Assembly (NCBI GenBank): GCA_002313795.1
Contig: DCCL01000207.1
Span: forward strand, 1-9,456
Origin: Faecalibacterium prausnitzii
Lineage (GTDB): Bacteria; Bacillota; Clostridia; Oscillospirales; Ruminococcaceae
Direction: 5' to 3'
Length of the DNA: 9,456 nucleotides
The notes under the pieces are model-generated. The model was not told the DNA's origin, ran no database searches, and was given only the letters and a program-made list of their open reading frames with translations. Numbering within the stretch: position 1 is the stretch's first letter; the number at the start of each line of letters is the position of its first letter. A program made the translations under genes and the position numbers. This document shows positions 1 to 5,564 of this stretch, piece after piece.

Positions 1-73
1 TTGACGGAGTGCACTTCACTGAATGGCGCAGCGCTAGCTTTTTGTGATTTCTACTGCTCCGCCCCCTGTCCTT

Positions 74-106
74 GCCGCGCTGAACACGCGGCATTTGCTC
101 CGCAAA
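74..106. repeat. Two adjacent small hairpins
   Basis: GCCGCG (74-79) pairs with CGCGGC (87-92) around a 7-base loop. One base later TTTGC (94-98) pairs with GCAAA (102-106) around a 3-base loop. Both arms are perfect. They belong to the same hairpin series as 117-148 and 188-214. Confidence 0.6.
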
Positions 107-116
107 CCGGACGGTC

Positions 117-148
117 GGCCATGAAAGCCCCACTGGGCTTTCATGGCC
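117..148. repeat. Perfect 14-bp inverted repeat with 4-base loop
   Basis: GGCCATGAAAGCCC (117-130) is the exact reverse complement of 135-148, separated by the four bases CACT. It is the strongest hairpin in the left part of the window. There is no T-run after it on either strand, so a standard Rho-independent terminator is unlikely. A transcript-stabilising end, a protein-binding palindrome or a dispersed palindromic repeat are the alternatives. Confidence 0.75.
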
Positions 149-187
149 TCGCCACCGCCGAGCCTCTCACTAGCGGGTACTTTTCTG

Positions 188-214
188 GTTCTCTTTTGGT
201 ACGCAAAAAAGAAC
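188..214 (-). repeat. 10-bp inverted repeat, best paired as minus-strand RNA
   Basis: GTTCTCTTTT (188-197) faces AAAAAAGAAC (205-214) across a 7-base loop. The one imperfect pair is C opposite A on the plus strand but G opposite U on the minus strand. The stem is therefore fully paired only in minus-strand RNA, the direction of spoVA transcription. That suggests it acts in the 3' end of the spoVA message, though one pair is thin evidence. Confidence 0.5.
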
Positions 215-346
215 GTTTCTCCGCAATCAGAGCAGTCTAAACCTTCGCGCCAGCGAGCCCTCAACCCCGCGGAGCGAAAAGCAACTTTGCGCCAGCAGAA
301 ACCTACCCCGCTATCGGCATACAAAAGCGAACATCTGCCTTTCCTC

Positions 347-703
347 TCAGTTCTGATCATGACTCTTCCCTACCCACGAGCACACCACCCCGCAGACAAG
401 ACTTGTGGTGATTCCCGCTGCGGCGGCAGTCAGCCCGCCGGTGAGGATGCCGATGGCCCCTTCCTCTTCGATGGCCATCCGCACCCCCTTTGCCAGCAGA
501 TGCCCGAACCCCAGCAGGGGCACGGTGGCACCACAGCCCGCAAACTCAGCCAGCGGAGCATATAACCCGACCGCCGACAGGATGACCCCCGCCACTACAT
601 AGCCCGTCAGGATGCGGGCCGGAGTGAGGCCGGTAAGGTCGATGAACAGCTGTCCGATGACACAGATGCCGCCGCCCACCACAAAGGCCCAGAAATAATT
701 CAT
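347..703 (-). CDS. spoVAE: Stage V sporulation protein AE (SpoVAEb type)
   Basis: Small integral membrane protein of the SpoVA channel, which in spore formers takes dipicolinic acid (Ca-DPA) into the forespore and releases it at germination. The 118-residue product is almost all hydrophobic, with about four membrane segments. It opens with the family's AFVVGGGICxIGQ stretch and carries a central GCGATVPLLGFG segment, matching SpoVAEb in length and pattern; it is also a visible paralog of SpoVAC encoded upstream. I place the start at the ATG at 703, which overlaps the spoVAD stop by one base (TGATG) and has AGGAGG seven bases upstream. A GTG one codon earlier is possible but sits closer to that site. 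The overlap implies translational coupling to spoVAD. It is the last gene of the set; no T-run terminator follows, only the hairpins in 1-346. Confidence 0.92.
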   Translation of the reverse strand: MNYFWAFVVGGGICVIGQLFIDLTGLTPARILTGYVVAGVILSAVGLYAPLAEFAGCGATVPLLGFGHLLAKGVRMAIEEEGAIGILTGGLTAAAAGITTSLVCGVVCSWVGKSHDQN

Positions 704-1722
704 CACTTGTCCTCCTCTCCCGGGCCCCGCAGTTCCACCAGATGGGCCACCGCCGGGATGCTCTCTTTCTGCAAAAATGTGGTCTGACTCATGAGGGCGC
801 CGGTGGCAATAAAAAGCACACGGTGCTGTGTCCCCCGCTCCAGCCGGGGCAGGATGTGCCCGCAGAGGACGGACGCACAGCAGCCCGGGCCGGAGCCGCC
901 GCTCTTCACGGTCTGCTCCTCGGCGTCGTAAAGGACACAGCCGCAGTCCACATAATTCTTGAGCAGCAGGCCCTCCGCTGCCAGAAGTTCCCGCAGGAGC
1001 TGACTGCCCACATGGCCCAGATCGCCGGTGTAGATGCGGTCAAAGTCCGAGGGGGCCGAGCCGGTGTCTTTGAGGTAGTGCAGAAGGGTGGATGCTGCTG
1101 CCGGGGCCATGGCGGCCCCCATGTTGTTGATGTCCTTTATTTTGTAGTCCTGCACCCGCCCGAAGGTGGCGGCGCATATCTTCACGCCCTCGCCCACGGG
1201 CTGCAGCAGGCAGGCCCCCGCCGCCGTGGCCGTCCACTGGGCCGTTGGGGTGCGCACTGCGCCATAGCTCAGGGGCGTGCGGAACTGACGCTCTGCTGCG
1301 CAGAAATGGCTGGACGTCATGGCCAGCAGGCGGTCGGCCATCCCGGCACTGCAGAGGGCTGCACCAAGGCCCAGCGCCTCAGCCATGGTGCTGCAGGCCC
1401 CGAACACCCCCGCGTAGGGGATGCCCAGCTCCCGCATGGCATAGCTGGACGCCGTACACTGGGCCTGCAGGTCTCCCGCCAGCGCAAGGCTGACCTTTTC
1501 GGGGCTGGTCTCCGCCTTTTTCAGACAGAGCCGCGCCGTCCGGAGCGCCAGTTCCTTTTCGGCTGCTTCCCAGCTGGACTGGCCGAAAAAGTTATCGTCG
1601 CTCAGCTCGTCAAAACAGGCCGCAAGGGGGCCTTCGCCCTCTTTCCGGCCTCCGATGGCTGCGTGTTCCGCCACCACCGGCGGCGATGGGAACAGCAGGG
1701 TATCTCCGCGTCGTGCGGCCAT
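703..1722 (-). CDS. spoVAD: Stage V sporulation protein AD
   Basis: Soluble, membrane-associated SpoVA subunit with a thiolase-like fold; in Bacillus it binds dipicolinic acid (family knowledge). The 339-residue product is the expected length. Visible family marks are GACSTMAE with Cys110 at the position of the thiolase nucleophile, the SSHFxxAERQFR segment near residues 136-147, YTGDLGHVG near 232, a glycine/cysteine-rich GGSGPGCCAS segment near 276, and ATGALMS near the end. The start ATG at 1722 is preceded by AAAGGAGG (1731-1738) with an 8-base gap, a strong site. The gap to spoVAC upstream is 108 bases, unusually wide for this operon, so the gene may also have its own promoter. Its stop overlaps the spoVAE start. 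I see no truncation or frameshift. Confidence 0.95.
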   Translation of the reverse strand: MAARRGDTLLFPSPPVVAEHAAIGGRKEGEGPLAACFDELSDDNFFGQSSWEAAEKELALRTARLCLKKAETSPEKVSLALAGDLQAQCTASSYAMRELGIPYAGVFGACSTMAEALGLGAALCSAGMADRLLAMTSSHFCAAERQFRTPLSYGAVRTPTAQWTATAAGACLLQPVGEGVKICAATFGRVQDYKIKDINNMGAAMAPAAASTLLHYLKDTGSAPSDFDRIYTGDLGHVGSQLLRELLAAEGLLLKNYVDCGCVLYDAEEQTVKSGGSGPGCCASVLCGHILPRLERGTQHRVLFIATGALMSQTTFLQKESIPAVAHLVELRGPGEEDK

Positions 1723-1742
1723 GATAATTTCCTCCTTTGGGG

Positions 1743-1771
1743 CTGATTTTATCCGGTTTTTGTGTTATACT
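1743..1771 (+). promoter_or_regulatory. Possible extended -10 promoter antisense to spoVAC
   Basis: On the plus strand TG-T-TATACT (1763-1771) is a full extended -10 box. A three-of-six -35 match, CTGATT (1743-1748), lies 17 bases upstream. Transcription would start near 1778 and run antisense through spoVAC. No plus-strand gene lies ahead until 2348. Such motifs also occur by chance. Confidence 0.3.
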
Positions 1772-1794
1772 GAGGATTCGGCGGGAAGGTGCAA
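1764..1794 (-). promoter_or_regulatory. Possible weak promoter for spoVAD-spoVAE
   Basis: Read on the minus strand, TTGCAC (1794-1789) and TATAAC (1769-1764) resemble -35 and -10 boxes, with a 19-base spacer that is longer than ideal. It lies about 40 bases upstream of the spoVAD start, in the unusually wide spoVAC-spoVAD gap. The match is modest; plain readthrough from spoVAC is just as likely. Confidence 0.25.
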
Positions 1795-1822
1795 TTTTTG
1801 CCCTCGCTCAGGCGTATCCTGA

Positions 1823-1839
1823 TTGAGGTTTCACCTCAA
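1823..1839 (-). other. Perfect 7-bp hairpin around the spoVAC stop codon
   Basis: TTGAGGT (1823-1829) and ACCTCAA (1833-1839) are exact reverse complements separated by three bases. The spoVAC stop codon (1831-1833) covers the last two loop bases and the first base of the right arm. No T-run follows on the minus strand, so it is not a classical terminator. It could mark a processing point or stabilise the spoVAC part of the message. Confidence 0.45.
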
Positions 1840-2268
1840 CAGCCAGTAAACGCCGCCATAGAGGACTGCGGCCAGCGTGCCGTACACGATGACCGGCCCT
1901 GCGATGAGGAACATTTTGGCCCCGGTGCCCAGCACCCGGCCCTCTGTTTTGAACTCGATGGCCGCACTGACCACCGCGTTGGCAAAGCCGGTGATGGGCA
2001 CGAGGGTACCTGCGCCGGCCTTTGCGGCCAGCTTCTGGTAAAGGCCCAATGTCGTCAACAGAGCCGAGAGGACCACCAGTGTGCAGCTGGTAAGCGTCCC
2101 GGCCAGCTCTTCGTCCAGCCCGGTTCCCAGATACCACCCCCGCAGCACCTCGCCCAGCAGGCAGATGCCGCCGCCCACGCAGAACGCCCAGCGGCAGTCT
2201 GTGCCCAGCGGCGAGGGCGGGCCAAGCCTGCGCACCCGCCGCCCATATTCCTCAGCCGACATTTTCAT
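1831..2268 (-). CDS. spoVAC: Stage V sporulation protein AC
   Basis: Integral membrane subunit of the SpoVA Ca-DPA channel; SpoVAC of Bacillus behaves as a mechanosensitive channel (family knowledge). The 145-residue product has a polar N-terminus and then about four membrane segments. It shows the family's FCVGGGICLLGE opening, LSALLTTLGLYQKLAAKAGAG, and the highly typical VPITGFANAVVSAAIEFKTEGRVLG stretch, split by me from a longer run. The ATG at 2268 is chosen because AGAGGTGA lies about six bases upstream; the ATG two codons later is possible, and a start at 2319 would lie upstream of the promoter. It leads the spoVAC-spoVAD-spoVAE set. A sigma-G-like promoter at 2288-2317 suggests forespore expression. 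Genes for SpoVAA, AB, AEa and AF are absent, as in many Clostridia. Confidence 0.93.
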   Translation of the reverse strand: MKMSAEEYGRRVRRLGPPSPLGTDCRWAFCVGGGICLLGEVLRGWYLGTGLDEELAGTLTSCTLVVLSALLTTLGLYQKLAAKAGAGTLVPITGFANAVVSAAIEFKTEGRVLGTGAKMFLIAGPVIVYGTLAAVLYGGVYWLLR

Positions 2269-2287
2269 CCTGTTCACCTCTCGGGAA

Positions 2288-2317
2288 TAGGATGTCCGCT
2301 CCGGTGGAAAAATATAC
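2288..2317 (-). promoter_or_regulatory. Sigma-G-type forespore promoter for spoVAC
   Basis: On the minus strand GTATA (2317-2313) and CATCCTA (2294-2288) are separated by exactly 18 bases. The sigma-G consensus known from Bacillus is close to GnATR, about 18 bases, CATnnTA, and spoVA operons are known sigma-G targets. Transcription would begin near 2281, leaving a very short leader in which the ribosome site is almost at the 5' end. The fit of both boxes, spacing and target gene makes chance less likely, but no transcript data are available. Confidence 0.6.
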
Positions 2318-2347
2318 ACACCCTCTCAACAGGAAAGAAGGTCTCTC

Positions 2348-3271
2348 ATGAATCCGTCCCGTTCTTATAACCAGTCCCATCGTCATCGCCTCACCCGGGC
2401 CGAGCTCCGTCGCCGCCGCCGCAACCGCGCTATCCGCCGGGTGGCAGGTCTCACCGTGATGCTCTGCGTCGCCGCAGGCGGCGTATCCTTCCTGCTCACC
2501 CGCCGGGCCGCTATCCCCAGCGCCTCGGCTGCATCGGCGGTCTCCGTACCGGCTCAGAGCACGGTGCAGGCCGCAGTCAGCTCCGGCGAGAATACCATTT
2601 CCAGCTCTCCGGCTGCCTCTTCGCAGGCCCCTGCCAATGCACTGGGCCTGACTCCCGCCGAGGCAAAGGCCATGCTGGCTGACCCCCTGATGGTGCTGGT
2701 GAACCACACCAACAAGATGCCGGATGACTACACCTTTGAGACCGGCGAGTGCGGCTCCTCCACTGCCGTGAACAAGAGCCTGCAGAAGGTGGCCTGCGAC
2801 GCATTCCTTGAAATGCAGAAAGCTGCCGCTGCCGACGGCGTGACCGTCTGGATGCAGAGCGGCTACCGCAGCGTGAAGTATCAGACCAACCTCTACGAGA
2901 AAAAGACCAAGTATTATCTCGACAAGGGCTATGACGACGCCACCGCCAGGGAAAAGGCTGCTGCCGTGGTCAACCCTCCGGGATATTCCGAGCACAACTG
3001 CGGCCTTGCCGCCGACCTGAACAGCCCGGAGCACACCGGTCTGGATGAGGGCTTCGAGAAAACTGCCGCCTTCCGCTGGCTCTGCCAGCACGCTGGCGAT
3101 TACGGCTTTATCCTGCGGTATCCCAAGGACGCCGAGGACAAGACCGAGATCATTTACGAGCCCTGGCACTGGCGGTATGTGGGCGTGGAAAATGCTGCGA
3201 AGATCAACGCCAGCGGCCTCTGCTTCGAGGAGTATATTGCCGCCCTCCGGGACATCGCTGCCCAGGGCTGA
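2348..3271 (+). CDS. Membrane-anchored D-Ala-D-Ala carboxypeptidase (LAS/VanY family)
   Basis: Zinc peptidase that trims the terminal D-alanine from peptidoglycan stem peptides outside the cell. The 307-residue product starts with a basic tail (residues 1-31), one membrane segment (about 32-50), and a Ser/Ala-rich linker to about 95; the catalytic domain fills the rest. LAS-family marks are QSGYRS (170-175), the zinc motif SxHxxGxAxD with His216 and Asp223, and EPWHWRYVG with Glu271 as probable base and His274 as third zinc ligand. All catalytic residues are present. The start is the first ATG after AGAAGG (2336-2341). It is divergent from spoVAC with 79 bases between, and no clear promoter box of its own stands out. 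It could process vegetative or cortex peptidoglycan; VanY-type vancomycin resistance is not implied, since no van genes are nearby. Confidence 0.9.
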   Translation: MNPSRSYNQSHRHRLTRAELRRRRRNRAIRRVAGLTVMLCVAAGGVSFLLTRRAAIPSASAASAVSVPAQSTVQAAVSSGENTISSSPAASSQAPANALGLTPAEAKAMLADPLMVLVNHTNKMPDDYTFETGECGSSTAVNKSLQKVACDAFLEMQKAAAADGVTVWMQSGYRSVKYQTNLYEKKTKYYLDKGYDDATAREKAAAVVNPPGYSEHNCGLAADLNSPEHTGLDEGFEKTAAFRWLCQHAGDYGFILRYPKDAEDKTEIIYEPWHWRYVGVENAAKINASGLCFEEYIAALRDIAAQG

Positions 3272-3310
3272 TCAGAGCGGTGAAGAAATAGAAAAAATTC
3301 TGCCGTTCGT

Positions 3311-3339
3311 TTGCAATTTCCCTATTGATATGGTACACT
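3311..3339 (+). promoter_or_regulatory. Vegetative (sigma-A-type) promoter for the DUF4358 lipoprotein
   Basis: TTGCAA (3311-3316) and TACACT (3334-3339) have a 17-base spacer, and TG one base before the -10 box makes it an extended -10. An A-rich tract (3282-3298) lies upstream. Transcription would start near 3346, right at the foot of the hairpin at 3347-3380. Confidence 0.6.
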
Positions 3340-3346
3340 TACAAAG

Positions 3347-3380
3347 GTCTCGGGCCGACATTTTTCGGGGCGGCCGGGAC
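3347..3380 (+). promoter_or_regulatory. Hairpin at the predicted 5' end of the lipoprotein transcript
   Basis: Bases 3347-3357 pair with 3371-3380 in a 10-bp stem with one G-U pair and one bulged G (3354), leaving a 13-base loop. Because the predicted start site is at the base of the stem, the transcript would begin with a structured end, a known way to protect mRNA from 5' decay. It ends about 18 bases before the ribosome site. Confidence 0.4.
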
Positions 3381-3413
3381 ACGGAACTTTAACAACAAAG
3401 AGGGAAATCTTTT

Positions 3414-4010
3414 ATGAATAATCGTCTGAAACTCGTTCTTTCTGCAGCAGCTCTGGCTGCGGGCTGTGCCCTGCTGGCCGGCTGCGGCGGCTCGTCTTCT
3501 TCCGCTTCCTCTGCGGCTTCGACCGCTGCATCTTCCGACGCTGCCAGCGCCCAGAGCAGTGCCTCCTCCGAGGCCGCTTCTTCCACGGTCTCTTCCGAGG
3601 AAAACGGCGCTTCGGATGCTGTGGTCTCCGCTGTGGATGCTCTGCTGGAAAAAGACCCCATCTCCAACCAGTTTGAGATCACTGCCATGAACATCGAGTA
3701 CGACTTCGGCCTGAAGGCTGAGGACGTGACCAGCTACAAGGGCATCAAGAGTAACGACAACGGCGATGCCGGTCTGGTGCTGGCTGTCCAGCCTGCTGCC
3801 GGCAAGGCACAGGATGTCATGGACGCCCTCAAGACCTATCAGGAAGATCAGGTGGCTTTCTACGGCAACTATGCCGAGTTCGCACAGGCACAGTCCAATG
3901 TGGAGAACGCTGTCATCGACGGCAACGACGACCTCGTGATCATGGTCATCGCCTCCAACGACTGCTCCGATGACTTGACCAGTGCTGTGAACAGCGTGCT
4001 GGGCAAGTAA
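3414..4010 (+). CDS. DUF4358 family lipoprotein
   Basis: Secreted protein anchored in the outer leaflet of the cell membrane by a lipidated cysteine. The 198-residue product has a lipoprotein signal peptide with lipobox LAGC (21-24, Cys24 the modified residue), a Ser/Ala linker of about 40 residues, then a globular domain from about 65 to the C-terminus that I recognise as DUF4358 by its pattern (short helix, TAMNIEYDFGL, VTSYKGIKSN, AGLVLAVQPAAGKAQDVMDAL, then a helix rich in Gln and Tyr). No catalytic motif is visible and the molecular function is unknown. Genes of this family often sit beside MBOAT and DHHW genes in Clostridia, as here, so a role in cell-surface glycan acylation is a reasonable guess. 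The ATG at 3414 follows AGAGGG (3399-3404). Confidence 0.82.
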   Translation: MNNRLKLVLSAAALAAGCALLAGCGGSSSSASSAASTAASSDAASAQSSASSEAASSTVSSEENGASDAVVSAVDALLEKDPISNQFEITAMNIEYDFGLKAEDVTSYKGIKSNDNGDAGLVLAVQPAAGKAQDVMDALKTYQEDQVAFYGNYAEFAQAQSNVENAVIDGNDDLVIMVIASNDCSDDLTSAVNSVLGK

Positions 4011-4024
4011 CCAGATCTTTTTCG

Positions 4025-4055
4025 GGCCGGTGCCATTCGCGGCATCGGCCTTTTT
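4025..4055 (+). terminator. Rho-independent terminator after the lipoprotein gene
   Basis: GGCCGGTGCC (4025-4034) pairs with GGCATCGGCC (4041-4050) through a 10-bp stem with one G-U pair and a 6-base loop, followed by TTTTT (4051-4055). The T-run is short, so some readthrough into the MBOAT gene is possible; no clear promoter lies between this hairpin and that gene. Confidence 0.82.
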
Positions 4056-4129
4056 CCGCTTATATGGCAGCTGCGGCGCGCCATTTTCCCGAATCCTGAT
4101 CCATGTTTTTGTCAAAGGAGGCTGATGTC

Positions 4130-5548
4130 TTGGTTTTCAGCACCATCCTGTTCCTGCTGCGCTTTCTGCCCATTACGCTGGCGCTGTACTATCTCGCACC
4201 CCCAAAGCTCAAGAATCCCGTTCTGTTCCTCTGCAGCCTCGTGTTCTACTGCTGGGGCGAGGTGCGCTTTTTTCCGGTCATGCTGGCCCTCATCCTCATC
4301 AATTATCTCTGCGGTCTGGGGCTGGAACGCTTCGACCAGAATAAGACCGCCCGGCTCATCCTGCTGCTCATCGCGCTGACCGGCAGTCTGGGGATGCTCT
4401 TCTACTTCAAGTATGCAAACTTCGTGCTCCGCAGCATCAACGCCATCTTCGGCACCAGCCTTGCAGCCATTCAGGGCATCAGCGTGCTGCCGCTGGGCAT
4501 CAGCTTCTATACCTTCCAGACTCTCTCCTACACCATCGATGTCTACCGCCGGGATGTGAAGACCGAGCACAACATCATCGATTTCGGTGCCTATGTGGTC
4601 ATGTTCCCCCAGCTCATCGCCGGCCCTATCGTCAAGTACCGGGATGTCTCCGACCGTCTCCACGTTTACAAGGGCCGCTATAACTTAAAGCAGATCGAGG
4701 ACGGCATGACCCTGTTCACCTTCGGTCTGGCCAAGAAAGTGCTGCTGGCGGATGCCATCGGTGCCCTCTGGACGGACATCATCGGGGTGGCGGACAGCCC
4801 TTCCATCTCTTTTGTCGGCCTTGCCAATGCCTCCACCCCGCTGGTCTGGCTGGGCGTCATCGCCTACTCCTTACAGCTCTATTTCGACTTCTCCGGATAC
4901 TCCATGATGGGCATCGGTATGGGCAAGATGCTGGGCTTCGATTTTCCCCAGAACTTCAATTACCCCTATATCTCCGCTTCCATCACCGAGTTCTGGCGGC
5001 GCTGGCACATGACCCTCTCCGGCTGGTTCCGGGAGTATGTGTATATCCCGCTGGGCGGCAACCGCAAGGGCCTGAAGCGGCAGATCTTCAACCTTTTTGT
5101 GGTGGAGCTGCTCACCGGCATCTGGCACGGTGCTGACTGGAACTTCATCTGCTGGGGCCTGTATTACTTCGTGCTGCTGGCACTGGAAAAGCTCTTTCTT
5201 CTGCCCTATCTGAAAAAGGGAAAGGTCTGGCCCCACATCTACACCCTCTTTCTCGTGGTGGTGGGCTGGGCCATGTTCGTGGGCAATGATACCGGCGTTG
5301 ATTTCGGCCTGCTGTTCCGCCGGCTCTTTCTCCCCGTCGGCGGCGTATCGCCCCTCTATTTCCTCCGCAATTACGGCGTGCTGCTGGCCGTCTCGGTGGT
5401 CTGCTGCACCCCGCTCATCGAGAAGCTGTGGGATCTGCTCTCCCGCCATGTCGTGACCAGAGTGCTCACCATTCTGGTGCTCCTGACGGTCTCCATGGCC
5501 TATGTGGTGGGCAGCACCAACAGCCCGTTCCTGTATTTCAACTTCTGA
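4130..5548 (+). CDS. MBOAT family O-acyltransferase (AlgI/DltB-like)
   Basis: Polytopic membrane enzyme expected to pass acyl (usually acetyl) groups across the membrane for O-acylation of an exported polysaccharide or other envelope glycan. The 472-residue product has many membrane segments and the standard AlgI-type marks: VMFPQLIAGPIVKY, LYFDFSGYSMMGIGMGKMLGF, FWRRWHMTLSGWFREYVYIPLGG with conserved His293, and TGIWHGADWNF with the catalytic His333. Length is normal. I choose a TTG start at 4130 because AAAGGAGG (4114-4121) lies eight bases upstream and the product then begins MVFSTILFLL, like most family members. An in-frame ATG at 4103 has no ribosome site and would place that site inside the gene. 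The DHHW gene begins 17 bases after its stop, so the two form an operon. Confidence 0.93.
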   Translation: MVFSTILFLLRFLPITLALYYLAPPKLKNPVLFLCSLVFYCWGEVRFFPVMLALILINYLCGLGLERFDQNKTARLILLLIALTGSLGMLFYFKYANFVLRSINAIFGTSLAAIQGISVLPLGISFYTFQTLSYTIDVYRRDVKTEHNIIDFGAYVVMFPQLIAGPIVKYRDVSDRLHVYKGRYNLKQIEDGMTLFTFGLAKKVLLADAIGALWTDIIGVADSPSISFVGLANASTPLVWLGVIAYSLQLYFDFSGYSMMGIGMGKMLGFDFPQNFNYPYISASITEFWRRWHMTLSGWFREYVYIPLGGNRKGLKRQIFNLFVVELLTGIWHGADWNFICWGLYYFVLLALEKLFLLPYLKKGKVWPHIYTLFLVVVGWAMFVGNDTGVDFGLLFRRLFLPVGGVSPLYFLRNYGVLLAVSVVCCTPLIEKLWDLLSRHVVTRVLTILVLLTVSMAYVVGSTNSPFLYFNF

Positions 5549-5564
5549 GAGGAGGCATGGATCT

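Larger units (their letters stand above)
1..346. other. Hairpin-rich non-coding stretch downstream of spoVAE
   Basis: I see no credible gene here. Open frames exist on both strands but lack ribosome sites, and their predicted proteins look like translated structured DNA (runs of Cys, Arg and Gly, with matching segments on the two strands because of a palindrome). What the stretch does hold is a series of inverted repeats at 74-92, 94-106, 117-148 and 188-214, none followed by a clear T-run on either strand. The spoVA transcript would run into this region from the right. It may be a dispersed intergenic element or a transcript-end structure; the sequence alone does not decide. Confidence 0.6.

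Noticed and set aside
34..360. Overlapping small open frames on both strands at the left end
   Set aside because: No ribosome sites, and the two strands encode similar peptides around 117-148 because of the palindrome. This is better explained as structured non-coding DNA.
742..1746. Plus-strand open frame (334 codons) opposite spoVAD
   Set aside because: Shadow of spoVAD; no family features and no ribosome site, while the minus strand encodes a complete recognised protein.
1789..2370. Plus-strand open frame (193 codons) across spoVAC
   Set aside because: No ribosome site or recognised features; it runs through spoVAC and the divergent promoter region. A non-coding antisense RNA is the only plus-strand product I would consider here.
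2252..3169. Minus-strand open frame opposite the carboxypeptidase gene
   Set aside because: Antisense to a protein with all LAS catalytic motifs; composition is typical of a reversed-frame shadow.
2348..3271. Vancomycin-resistance vanY
   Set aside because: The fold and motifs are shared by housekeeping carboxypeptidases, and no vanH, ligase, vanX or vanRS gene is in the window.
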